DNA from: Thauera sp. K11
GTDB lineage: Bacteria; Pseudomonadota; Gammaproteobacteria; Burkholderiales; Rhodocyclaceae
Assembly: GCF_002354895.1 (NCBI RefSeq)
Contig: NZ_CP023439.1
Coordinates: 2,666,001 to 2,730,000 of the forward strand
Reading direction: 5' to 3'
DNA: 64,000 nucleotides
The notes under the pieces: generated by a model
The model's database searches: none
Told to the model about the DNA's origin: nothing
Seen by the model: the letters and a program-made list of their open reading frames with translations, nothing else
Made by a program: the position numbers and the translations under genes
Shown here: positions 43,136 to 51,701 of the stretch, in pieces
Layout: each line of letters begins with the position of its first letter
Numbering within the stretch: the first letter of the stretch is position 1

Positions 43136-44301
43136 TGCAGACCTTCATAGACGCGTTGCCATCGCGACACGAAATCATTCTTGGAATAGCGCCCGACGGC
43201 TGTCCTCGCATTTGTGGACATTCGCGCAAGCTGGGCATGGTCGCTCAAGATACGAGCGAGCCCGGCCGCCACCCCGTCAACCGAACGCTCGACCAGCCAA
43301 CCATTCTCGCCATCCACAATGAACTCTTCCGCTCCATAGAGGCCGCGCGGAACGAGAGCAGGAAGGCCCGCGGCCGCCGCCTGTAGAATGGCAAGCGAAA
43401 AGATCTCGTATGCTGACGGGAAAACGAAGACATCAGAATCCCACAAGAACGGGCGAACGTCCTTCTGCAAACCGACAAAATTCAGCCGAGACTCAACCCC
43501 ATTCCTGGAGGCGAGATTGGCAAATTCCCTTATCTCTCCTTCATTACCACCGACGACGAGAACCCTGATCCTTGACCCTTGATTCTCCTCCATCGTCGAA
43601 AGTGCCTCGATGATCAGCCCGAGGCCCTTACGTGCAAAATCACCGAGCGCCATGAAGGTGCAGACAATCTCATCGTCGCCAATTCCATACTGCGTACGCA
43701 GCGAAGCAGTACTCGGCGCGTCAGGTCGGGCAAATCGATCGAGATCGACCGGATTGGCCAGAACTTCAAGCTTATGGCCACAGTCCGGATATGTTTCGCC
43801 AAGCTCTCTTGCCAGCCCCTCGGAAGGAACGACGATCTTCCGGGCGCACCTGAACGCCAGCCCCTCCGTTGCAGAATTGAAAAGGTGATTCAACTTTCGT
43901 GCAACCCGTCTCAATCCGGTCACACTCGATTGCGTCCAGGCATTTCTGAGGTACGCGCGATGGCAGAAATGCGCGTACGATACGTCGGACCAGATGAACT
44001 GTCCCTGTGTCGTCTGAATACGGATTGGCGTCCGAAGGTTTTTCAGGCGCCATAGAACAAACCTGAACGGCGCAATAAATTGAAACACCCAATATCGCAA
44101 GAAAATCGGTTTTGCCGGCAGCGGCACCCGGCGCCACTCGACATCCGCCCGATCCGTTAAGTCGCAGCAATCAGAAAAGACGGTGACTGGAATCGAAGCC
44201 GCCAAACCATCCAATTGTGCGAGAACGCAGCTCCCGGCCGGGCTGTTCTTCGCAACGGAATGATCGAATACCACCAACCGTGGCACACTCACATCAGACA
44301 T
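43132..44301 (-). CDS. GT4-family glycosyltransferase
   Basis: A 389-residue GT-B enzyme. N-terminal VPRLVVFDHSVAKNSPAGSCVLAQLDGL; middle CARKIVVPSEGLARELGETYP; donor domain VCTFMALGDFARKGLGLIIEAL, FVGLQKDVRPFLWDSDVFVFPSAYEIFSLAILQAAAAGLPALV. Sugar specificity is unknown. Starts immediately after the stop of the gene at 44302. Codon use is a little less GC-rich than in 53-62 kb. Confidence 0.92.
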   Translation of the reverse strand: MSDVSVPRLVVFDHSVAKNSPAGSCVLAQLDGLAASIPVTVFSDCCDLTDRADVEWRRVPLPAKPIFLRYWVFQFIAPFRFVLWRLKNLRTPIRIQTTQGQFIWSDVSYAHFCHRAYLRNAWTQSSVTGLRRVARKLNHLFNSATEGLAFRCARKIVVPSEGLARELGETYPDCGHKLEVLANPVDLDRFARPDAPSTASLRTQYGIGDDEIVCTFMALGDFARKGLGLIIEALSTMEENQGSRIRVLVVGGNEGEIREFANLASRNGVESRLNFVGLQKDVRPFLWDSDVFVFPSAYEIFSLAILQAAAAGLPALVPRGLYGAEEFIVDGENGWLVERSVDGVAAGLARILSDHAQLARMSTNARTAVGRYSKNDFVSRWQRVYEGLQ

Positions 44302-45558
44302 CTAACGCTCCATTTCCACCACGTCGGAACCCGTAGAAGTATCCAGCACGCCATTGATCAACCGCATGGCGCCGTCCATTTGATTTACCCACGACAATTC
44401 CCGCCCTCGCGCCAAGGCCCCGGCAGCAAGCTTCCGTCGAAGCGCGTCGTCCCTGTTCAGATCCTCGATCTCATCCGCCAAGGCCCGGGCGACCTCGCCG
44501 ATCCCCCTGCCTGCGGTGCCGACAACCCTGCCCGATTCACGTGTCACGAAATCCTTTGGGCCTCCGAGGTCGAGACAGACGACAGGAAGACCATTCCCGA
44601 ACGCTTCGAGCACGACAGTTCCTCCCGAGTCGTGAAGACTCGGGAAGAGAAAACAATGCGCGCTTCGCATGTGCTGCTGCATTTCCTCGAACGGGACATA
44701 CCCTCTCAGCCGGACGCAGTCATCCAAGCCGAGACCACGCAACTTGCCGGTCAACCATTCCTGCAAGTGCCCTTGGCCGAACACATCCAGCGTCGCGCAA
44801 ACGCCACGCGTCCGGAGTACGGCCATGGTCTCGATCGCGATGTGCACGCCTTTCCACCCTAGCAGCCGGGCCCCCATCACAAGGCGCAAGGGCTCCTCCG
44901 GAAGACGTGCCGCCGGCTCCCGCTTGTCCGCAGTCGGGTCGCTGCCAATTTCCTGACGAATTACGACCCTATTTCTAAGAAAGAAAGGCAGTGCCTGTCT
45001 GGTCTGCTCGGTACGCGCGAAAATCAAGCGCGCTCGCGAATGAGCTATCCATAGCAGCGGATCAAACTTGCCGGACACGATGAGTGCGGTTCTAGCAAAT
45101 TCGACCAGACGCTCCCTCACCGGAAGTCCGTGGAAGAACCGCATCGGCGCCCGTTCTCCTCCCCCGGCAGGCCCAAAGACGAAAGGCACGCCGAGAAAGC
45201 CCAACCATGACGGGTATCGGAAAGTACCCATCGTGAGATGCATGATCACGTCGTACCTTGCTTCTCCGATCAATCGAATCGCCGTCGGCAATACCGAAAG
45301 CTGCCAGATGATGTATTTTGGAAGCGCCGTGATTGAATTGAATGGAACACGTCGCAGAAGCCTGGTTTCGTGAAAAACGAACCGGGGGCGCGGCCCTGGG
45401 AAATTGTTCAGCGCCGGCTCAATATCATTTCGAAAGCGCTCGTGAGTCAACACGATCACATCATGCGTTTTGGCCAGGTGCATGGCCCATCTCCAGCCTA
45501 CGCCAGGCTCCGATCCGACACCGGGTTTGCACGCATACGCCGAAAGAAGAATTCTCAT
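44302..45558 (-). CDS. GT4-family glycosyltransferase
   Basis: A 418-residue GT-B enzyme. N-terminal MRILLSAYACKPGVGSEPGVGWRWAMHLAKTHDVIVLTH, typical of a cyanobacterial- and Rhodocyclales-type GT4 group; donor domain ARLLGWKGVHIAIETMAVL, DVFGQGHLQEWL and FLFPSLHDSGGTVVLEAFGNGLPVVCLDLGGPKDFV. Separated from the hydrolase gene by 56 bp. Confidence 0.92.
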   Translation of the reverse strand: MRILLSAYACKPGVGSEPGVGWRWAMHLAKTHDVIVLTHERFRNDIEPALNNFPGPRPRFVFHETRLLRRVPFNSITALPKYIIWQLSVLPTAIRLIGEARYDVIMHLTMGTFRYPSWLGFLGVPFVFGPAGGGERAPMRFFHGLPVRERLVEFARTALIVSGKFDPLLWIAHSRARLIFARTEQTRQALPFFLRNRVVIRQEIGSDPTADKREPAARLPEEPLRLVMGARLLGWKGVHIAIETMAVLRTRGVCATLDVFGQGHLQEWLTGKLRGLGLDDCVRLRGYVPFEEMQQHMRSAHCFLFPSLHDSGGTVVLEAFGNGLPVVCLDLGGPKDFVTRESGRVVGTAGRGIGEVARALADEIEDLNRDDALRRKLAAGALARGRELSWVNQMDGAMRLINGVLDTSTGSDVVEMER

Positions 45559-45614
45559 CGCTATCCTCGCCTATTCGCCGGCGCGAATCAGAAGCATCGG
45601 ACTCTCGGTAAGCT

Positions 45615-46886
45615 TCACGGACGAACCCGCGGCATCACGTCGCCCGCCAGCGTCTCCACTTTCGTGATCTCCCATTCCGGACGCAGAACCAGGTTGGCAC
45701 TGGCGTCTGTGGTCCAGACAATTCGCCCTTGCAAAAAGGGCTCCGCACGCTGGATCTCGCAGTTCCAAATGTCGGATTTACCGACGCAGCTCTTCAGGAC
45801 CGAGCCCTGCAGCCAACGGCGCGTCTGCTCGAACGCCTGCCCTGCCAGATTCGGCTCGCCGGTCGTCCAGTCGGAGGTAAGGCCATATTTGCCGTCATCC
45901 CACGCGTAGAAATAGTAGCGAGACAAGCCCGCCGCCCATCCCAGAATCAGCGAGCGCGCAACAACGGGAGCGGCTTCGGCCGGCGTGAAGATCCGGGTAT
46001 CTGGAAACTGCGCGGGGTCGATCGGTTCAAGTCCGCTGATGATGAACCCGGACTCGGTATTCCACAGCGGAAGGTTGCCTACGCCATAATCCTTCATCGC
46101 CTTGCGGATCATTGCCACCCTTGGCAACAAATCCCGCTCCGGGCTTCTCGGATAGAAATGGAAAGCCATCGCGTCGACGAACTTCCCGCCACCCCGCGCG
46201 AGAAAGAGATTGACACGATCATCCGTGTAACCGGTCGGAGACGGCGAAACCACGATTGCCCCAGGCGAGGCTGACTTGATGATGAGATATGCCAGCTTTG
46301 TCATCTCGACCATCTTCGCCGACGTGCCGGTGTATGAACCCAATGCGCGTCCATCGTTGGCGACGGTACGTTCCAAATCGGAATACTTTGGCTCGTTCCA
46401 GATTTCGTAGGCGTGGATACGTCCCTTGAAGCGCGTTGCCAACTCGCGCACGTAGCTCTTCCAGGTCTCCATGTCAGCCGGCTCGGCAGCCGTCCCGTAC
46501 CCCCACTCACCCAATTCGGACGGCCGCGACGACGCCCACCGCGGCGTCACACCAATATTCAGATGGACACTCCAGCCATGCTGCGCGGCGATATTGGCGT
46601 AGAGGTCGAGCAGGCCGAAATTCCAGAGGCTCTGCGATGGATTGAAGTCCGACCACTTTGCGCCATCCGACAGCCGCCACGCGCCAAGGCCGATCTGAGG
46701 AATCACGGTCCGTGTGCCGTCCCTGTGCGGCCGCACGAGCTTGTGTATGTGCATTCCGAAATACTCTTTCGGAACCGGCTTCTGTTCGGGCACCAGGGTC
46801 TGCGCATGAGCAGCCGTGGTCAGCGCAAGCGCGAGTACAGTACCCAGGCAGAACATTGCCCGGGGCCTTGGCATGATCACCTTCAT
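45615..46886 (-). CDS. PslG-like glycoside hydrolase (clan GH-A)
   Basis: A 423-residue exported hydrolase. Signal peptide MPRPRAMFCLGTVLALALTTAAHA, then EYFGMHIHKLVRPHRDG, YEIWNEPKYSD (acid/base Glu of NEP) and LPLWNTESGF (nucleophile Glu), the arrangement of GH39/GH5-like PslG. PslG trims its own exopolysaccharide and affects biofilm dispersal; this gene stands inside the EPS cluster, so action on the polymer made here is likely. The start at 46886 is in the frame break zone of the upstream GT2 gene. Confidence 0.88.
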   Translation of the reverse strand: MKVIMPRPRAMFCLGTVLALALTTAAHAQTLVPEQKPVPKEYFGMHIHKLVRPHRDGTRTVIPQIGLGAWRLSDGAKWSDFNPSQSLWNFGLLDLYANIAAQHGWSVHLNIGVTPRWASSRPSELGEWGYGTAAEPADMETWKSYVRELATRFKGRIHAYEIWNEPKYSDLERTVANDGRALGSYTGTSAKMVEMTKLAYLIIKSASPGAIVVSPSPTGYTDDRVNLFLARGGGKFVDAMAFHFYPRSPERDLLPRVAMIRKAMKDYGVGNLPLWNTESGFIISGLEPIDPAQFPDTRIFTPAEAAPVVARSLILGWAAGLSRYYFYAWDDGKYGLTSDWTTGEPNLAGQAFEQTRRWLQGSVLKSCVGKSDIWNCEIQRAEPFLQGRIVWTTDASANLVLRPEWEITKVETLAGDVMPRVRP

Positions 46887-47745
46887 CGCCGTCCCCCCCA
46901 CGAAAAAGTCCAGCCGCAACCGCAAACACATAGGGACGAAGCCAGTACAACGGCCACAGAGGCCCGGCATGCCGCCGCGTGTAGACACGCCACGCTCGTA
47001 TCGGCAGCCCTTTCGGGGAAGTGACCTTCTTCCAGCGCTCCCTGACGGAAAGCCGCCGTGTATCGACTTCTCGATCTGCCGCGTCATTTCTGCAAGCACC
47101 CTGGTGGCCAGGCGCAATGTGGATGTCAAAACCAAGTGCCTTGGCGCGATAGCCGTAATCCCAATCGCCCATGGAATGCACGAAAGCGGATTCGAGATTA
47201 CCCACCCTCCGTGCAACTGCGGCCGGAATCAATACGCAATTGCCGTTCATCGTATCGCACGGCCTCGGCTCGCTCCCCGGCTCGAGGCGGGAATAGTGCA
47301 GCGGCTGCCACCAGTTGGTCTTGACCAAGCCGCCGTAGCTCGTCTTTCCGCTGGCTGGATCGCAGGTCGTACCGGCAACGATGGTTTCCCGGCCAGACGG
47401 ACGCACGATGGATTCGTGCGTTCGAAGCAAACCTGCCAGCGCATCTGGAAACAGATAGGTGTCGTCGTTCAACCACAGGTAGAAATCGAACTCATGACAC
47501 ATTGCCGCAGCCATGGCGACACGCATCCCGCCGTTCCAGAAAAGATTTCCATCCCCGCCAATGAGCGTCACGGTGGGAAACGCCTGACGCACTGCGTCTG
47601 CCGTGCCGTCGGCACTGCCGTCATCGACGAGGAACACGCCGAGTTCGACCTGATCGATCCTTTGCTGTTCAAACAACGCCTTCAGACAGTTCAGCGTCTT
47701 CTCACGCCTGTTGAAACAGGTGATCACCACTGCAATTCGAATCAT
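46883..47745 (-). CDS. GT2-family glycosyltransferase, frame broken at G7 tract
   Basis: The first 280 residues form a clear GT2 enzyme of rhamnosyl-like type: IRIAVVITCFNRREKTLNCLKALF, VFLVDDGSADGTADAVRQAFP, FWNGGMRVAMAAAM, YLWLNDDTYLFPDAL (DXD) and SAFVHSMGDWDYGYRAKALGF. As sequenced the frame then runs on into the hydrolase gene out of frame and stops only at 46507, with an unnatural Arg/Ala-rich tail. Adding one G to the G7 (46893-46899) would give a stop at 46883-46885 overlapping the hydrolase ATG as ATGA, the arrangement seen at other junctions here. Probably an intact enzyme with a length error or a slipped tract. Confidence 0.82.
46893..46899 (-). repeat. G7 homopolymer at the GT2 frame break
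   Basis: Seven C on the plus strand, just before the GT2/hydrolase junction. G8 restores a natural stop. Same length and same missing base as the tract in the TpsA gene (5956-5962). Confidence 0.8.
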
Positions 47746-47768
47746 ATGTCCTCTCCCGACAGCATCCG

Positions 47769-49121
47769 TCAGCCGCGCGAAAACGAAACTTCCGGCTCTA
47801 TGTCTGCACTCCTGCCGCGCGATGCGATATGATTGACATATGCAAAACTGATACCAAAAAGCAGAGCCTGCAGGTAGTTGGCACCATACGGGATGTAGAA
47901 GACCACTTGTGTCACCACAAGCACCATCAACGCACGTGCAAGTTCCCCATGCTCGACGTCCCGTCTCAATCGGTTCAGGTTTCTCAGCAACCAGATGAAG
48001 CTAACAACGCACAGGCCCAGCCCCAGAACCCCGGTTCGCAACAGAGTCTGAACGTAGAAATTGTGCGCTTGATAACTGATCTTCTTCGCCGAGAACTCAT
48101 CGCCGGAATAACGCGTGTTGTCCGATCCGAACGGCTCTCCAATCGCAATCGTCAGGGGGCCGCCACCGAAAACCTTGCCGATGAGCGACTGCCAGCTATA
48201 AAGACGCTCACCCGCGGTATCAGACAAGGTCGCGGCACGGTAGGCAGACGCACCGACCGATTCCGATACCGCGCCGAACTTGCCCGACAGGGCGACCGGC
48301 ACCATAAGGAGGCCAAACAGCAGAACGCCGACCATGGCATTCTTGCTTCGGACCTTGGCGATCGAGGGAATGAACAGCGCAGCCCATACTCCCACAATCA
48401 GGACCAGCCAGACCGTACGGTGCTGCAGCACGACGACCATCAGCAGCAACGGTCCCGCCAGCCATCGGATCGAAGCCAACGAGGGATGAAGGAAGGCAAA
48501 GAACGTGATGAACAGGAACAACTGCGCCAAGATCAATGTTTGATCAGCAATTACGACTCGGAAGCCGGCATCGGACCATGAACCAAATTCGGGCATCAAT
48601 TCAGTGATATCGAAACCCTCGACGATCCATCGATACACGACGATCCCTGCAATCACCAGACCGATTTTCGCAAAAATGCCGATGACCCTGGACACCTGTT
48701 CGCCAGTCATCGGGAACGTCATGGCGTACAACGTCGCAGCCCAGAAGTAGAAATAGACGCGAAAATCCACGCCCGCGGCGGTACCGTTTCGCACGATACC
48801 CATTGCGAAGCTCAGCAGCAGAACGACACCGAATCCCAGCCAGAACCGCGCTCCTTCCATCCGGCAGCCAATCAGCAACAAGCGCAAGATCGCTGCACCA
48901 CCGACCAGGATAAAGACGAAATCGGCCGGATATAACACGATCCCCAGGGGCAGACCGGGCAAGACACGAAACAGCGTCTCGAGCAAGAAGAGGGAAGCGA
49001 TCGCCCAGACGCCCAGCGAGAAATGCGAATAGAACATGACCGCCAGAAAGGGCAGCAGCACACCCATCGACATGGCGAAAAGATAAGGGATAGAAGTGAA
49101 GACAATGTGCAGTATGCTCAT
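47769..49121 (-). CDS. O-antigen polymerase / ligase-type membrane protein (Wzy)
   Basis: A 450-residue protein with 11 or so membrane helices. The C-terminal region contains the O-antigen ligase/polymerase features: SWQSLIGKVFGGGPLTIAIGEPFG, SYQAHNFYVQTLLRTGVLGLGLCVVSF (the H-N-Y/Q-L pattern) after a large periplasmic loop. It would polymerise flipped repeat units. Gene order between flippase, glycosyltransferases and hydrolase supports Wzy rather than a ligase. An ATGA overlap with the small upstream frame (49118-49380) would exist if that frame is repaired. Confidence 0.9.
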   Translation of the reverse strand: MSILHIVFTSIPYLFAMSMGVLLPFLAVMFYSHFSLGVWAIASLFLLETLFRVLPGLPLGIVLYPADFVFILVGGAAILRLLLIGCRMEGARFWLGFGVVLLLSFAMGIVRNGTAAGVDFRVYFYFWAATLYAMTFPMTGEQVSRVIGIFAKIGLVIAGIVVYRWIVEGFDITELMPEFGSWSDAGFRVVIADQTLILAQLFLFITFFAFLHPSLASIRWLAGPLLLMVVVLQHRTVWLVLIVGVWAALFIPSIAKVRSKNAMVGVLLFGLLMVPVALSGKFGAVSESVGASAYRAATLSDTAGERLYSWQSLIGKVFGGGPLTIAIGEPFGSDNTRYSGDEFSAKKISYQAHNFYVQTLLRTGVLGLGLCVVSFIWLLRNLNRLRRDVEHGELARALMVLVVTQVVFYIPYGANYLQALLFGISFAYVNHIASRGRSADIEPEVSFSRG

Positions 49122-49380
49122 GCAGCCTTCCCCCGAACAGGGATTCGTCAGTATTCCCAGCCTTCATGCCACTGGCCCCGTTTCGGGCATCCGAAGCTCT
49201 CCGAACCGTGACCGAGCCAATCAACCGCCCCAGCACACCGGCTGCGATGAACATGGCAGGCATGTCACATGTCACCACCGGCCCGGCTGCGATCACACTT
49301 CCGGACTCGATCGTGACGCCCTTGGGCGCCATTGCGCCCTCGCCGATGAATACATCGCCTCGTCTATGAACGGCGATCAT
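49118..49380 (-). pseudogene. C-terminal fragment of a hexapeptide-repeat acyltransferase
   Basis: Starts at an ATG overlapping the stop of the upstream GT4 gene (ATGA). MIAVHRRGDVFIGEGAMAPKG, then VTIESGSVIAAGPVVTCDMPAMFIAAGVLGRLIG, is the last turns and tail of a left-handed beta-helix acetyltransferase; the first half of such an enzyme is absent. The frame as read runs into the Wzy gene out of frame to 48601. Adding one G to the G5 tract near 49135 would give a stop at 49118 overlapping the Wzy ATG. With its N-terminus missing it is a remnant, probably not active on its own. Confidence 0.5.
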
Positions 49381-50624
49381 CGTCGCCCTCCACGCGTTTC
49401 GCGCAACACGGACTCGTACCGTACCTGATAGGCATCAGCGACGGCCTTCGGTGAAAACCGACGCAGTGCCTTCTGCATCCCTGCCTTGGATCTCGCGGCA
49501 TATCGACCATCCGAAAATACCGAGGCGATGCCATTCGCTATCGACTCGGAACTTTCGACGTCGACGAGAATCCCCGCACTTGATGCCTGTCCCGGAGTCG
49601 AGCCACCTTCTTCCGCGCATGAAAGAACCCAGGGCACAGCGCCACTGGAACGTCCAGCCACCACGTTCAAACCCAGACACATTGCTTCGGCGACGACGAC
49701 GCCGAAGGACTCCTCACGCGAGGGGTGGAGCAGAACGTCCATGGAGGCCAACTGATCCATCAGTTCCCGGTGCGGCGTCGGACCATGGAACACACATCCG
49801 TCCGCCAATCCGTGAGACTGCGCCCACTGATTTGCCTCTCCGCCGGGACCGAATCCGTGACCGTACAGGTGCAGTTCCGCTTCAGGTGCGGTTGCCCGGA
49901 AACGCTGAAAGCCGGCAATTCCCAGTTCGGGATTCTTCAACCTCGCCCAGCCGTTACAGATCATTGCCAGGCGCCGCGATTGCGGTGCCGGCTTGACCTT
50001 TGCGCGATCCATCACGTAAGCGGCCAACGGATTAGGCACGATGGCGATCGGCGAGCCGCAATGCGTACCCAGCGCGGTCGCCAGATAGTCGGATGGGGCA
50101 GTGATATGCCGCGCCTTTCGCATCGCCCTATGCGCCATCAGCAGGCGGAAGGCCCGGTAAGGACTGCGGGTATGTTTGAGCACTACGCCCGGATCATCGT
50201 GCAGGGTCACGAGCATGGGCAGATCCGCAGCCAAGCCGGCCAAGGCAAACTCGTAAGCCCAGTGCGCATGCACTATGTCGGGCATCACGCGGCGCAATTC
50301 GGCTTCGATGAGCCGGCGTTCATATGCAAAGAAATCGACGATACGACCGGGCCGGCGCCCATTCGGCATCCACGCGCGAGGACGGCAAGGGCAGATGCTC
50401 AGTGACAGCGGCCCTTGCGAGTAGCGTACGACTCCGTCCGTCCGCAGTGGCAACGACGCGTCCAGCGTGATTCCGGTAACGGTATGGCCACGCTCGATCA
50501 ACTCCTGTACGAGACTGCCCATGAAAGGGGCGCCATCATAGCCGGCGGGTAGACCATCGATCCTGGAGCCCAGCATCGATTTCAGGTCGGCGACGGCGAT
50601 CGGGCCCGCGATTGCGACGTGCAT
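49377..50624 (-). CDS. GT4-family glycosyltransferase
   Basis: A 415-residue GT-B enzyme. N-terminal MHVAIAGPIAVADLKSML and LVQELIERGHTVTGITLD; ADLPMLVTLHDDPG; donor domain RLAMICNGWARLKNPELGIAGFQRF, LHLYGHGFGPGGEANQW, VFHGPTPHRELMDQLASMDVLLHPSREESFGVVVAEAMCLGLNVVA with the EX7E motif intact. A cytoplasmic transferase of unknown sugar. Confidence 0.93.
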   Translation of the reverse strand: MHVAIAGPIAVADLKSMLGSRIDGLPAGYDGAPFMGSLVQELIERGHTVTGITLDASLPLRTDGVVRYSQGPLSLSICPCRPRAWMPNGRRPGRIVDFFAYERRLIEAELRRVMPDIVHAHWAYEFALAGLAADLPMLVTLHDDPGVVLKHTRSPYRAFRLLMAHRAMRKARHITAPSDYLATALGTHCGSPIAIVPNPLAAYVMDRAKVKPAPQSRRLAMICNGWARLKNPELGIAGFQRFRATAPEAELHLYGHGFGPGGEANQWAQSHGLADGCVFHGPTPHRELMDQLASMDVLLHPSREESFGVVVAEAMCLGLNVVAGRSSGAVPWVLSCAEEGGSTPGQASSAGILVDVESSESIANGIASVFSDGRYAARSKAGMQKALRRFSPKAVADAYQVRYESVLRETRGGRR

Positions 50625-50627
50625 GTC

Positions 50628-51701
50628 CTATTCCGCCAGACTTTGATGGGCGAACAGTTGTTCGCGTACGACGGCAACGATATCCGCATATACCCTGTCG
50701 GCGCACAGATGCTCTGCCGCGTAACGCGCCGCCTCGATGCCGAGTTCGATGCGGCGGTCTGCCGTGAGACTCATCATGTAAAGCGCGACGTCGGCGGCTT
50801 CCCGCGGCGTCTCGACGACGAAGAGGCCGGGGATGTTGTCGAATACGAAGCGGTAGGATGGCTGCCGGTTGGTGATGTGCGGGATGCCGCTCGCGAGACC
50901 GATCGGCAGGCGGTCCGACGAATACATCGCGATCTCGTCGAATTGATGCCAATTGACGCTCATCCAGGCATCGCGGATGGTTGCGCCCTGCTCGTCGAAG
51001 GGCAAAGGCCCGCGGCAGTACGGCTCCCCTTTCCATCCCTGCCCTCGGCCAAATAGCGCGAATCGGTCACCGAGCGCCTTGTGCATGGCACGAGCGGTCA
51101 GTTTCCGGGAACGGCCGCCCGGCATGTATAGCCATGGAATGCGTTTGATGCATGGCAGGTTCGCGATCATCACTGCGTCGAACCGCCGGACGCGCGACGG
51201 CGTCCATGGCGTTCCGAAACGCATGCCGTCGTAGGAATGCGGAGCATAACGAATGTTCCGACCTCCAGCCTTGATCGCGAGTTCGGCCAGCGATCCGAGC
51301 CCCACGAGAAAGGACATATCCGCTTCGGCAATCACTGCCCTCAATGTCCGATCCAGCGGCTTGATGAAGTGACCGTAAGCATCACCTTCATGAAGCACCA
51401 GCTTAGGCTGGCTTGGAATGCGCTTCAATTCACGCAGAAAATCACGGCTCAGCGGATAGCTGTCGTTCATGTGCTGAACAAAGATAACGTCCGGCTTGAA
51501 GCTGTTCGCACGGTCGAGGAAATCCCGCAATGCGGCCTCATGATTTCCCAGTTCGCGCCCCCGAACCAGGTAAGAGTAGACGTCGTAGTGGGAAATGGCC
51601 CCCTCGGCCAACAGCTTTTCAAAAGCTCTCCGCGGTCCGATCTGATCGCCCTCGACACCCTCGTTAGGCACGTAAAACCAGCGCATGAGACCACTCGTCA
51701 T
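50628..51701 (-). CDS. CgeB-like glycosyltransferase family 1 protein
   Basis: A 357-residue protein. The ATG at 51701 overlaps the stop of the flippase gene as ATGA; an ATG at 51686 is also possible. N-terminal MRWFYVPNEGVEGDQIGPRRAFEKLL; GRGQGWKGEPYCRGPLPFDEQ and NWHQFDEIAMYSSDRLPIGLASGIPHITN correspond to the C-terminal CgeB-type GT1 domain; LFVVETPREAADVALYMM follows. Ser/Asp-rich acceptor site unknown. Ends three bases before the next GT4 start. Confidence 0.85.
   Translation of the reverse strand: MTSGLMRWFYVPNEGVEGDQIGPRRAFEKLLAEGAISHYDVYSYLVRGRELGNHEAALRDFLDRANSFKPDVIFVQHMNDSYPLSRDFLRELKRIPSQPKLVLHEGDAYGHFIKPLDRTLRAVIAEADMSFLVGLGSLAELAIKAGGRNIRYAPHSYDGMRFGTPWTPSRVRRFDAVMIANLPCIKRIPWLYMPGGRSRKLTARAMHKALGDRFALFGRGQGWKGEPYCRGPLPFDEQGATIRDAWMSVNWHQFDEIAMYSSDRLPIGLASGIPHITNRQPSYRFVFDNIPGLFVVETPREAADVALYMMSLTADRRIELGIEAARYAAEHLCADRVYADIVAVVREQLFAHQSLAE

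Noticed and set aside
46507..46882. C-terminal extension of the GT2 frame (about 125 residues)
   Set aside because: Overlaps the hydrolase gene out of frame and has unnatural Arg/Ala/Cys-rich composition; explained better by a missing G at 46893-46899.
48601..49120. Continuation of the small acyltransferase-fragment frame
   Set aside because: Overlaps Wzy out of frame; Arg/Gly/Leu-rich shadow sequence.
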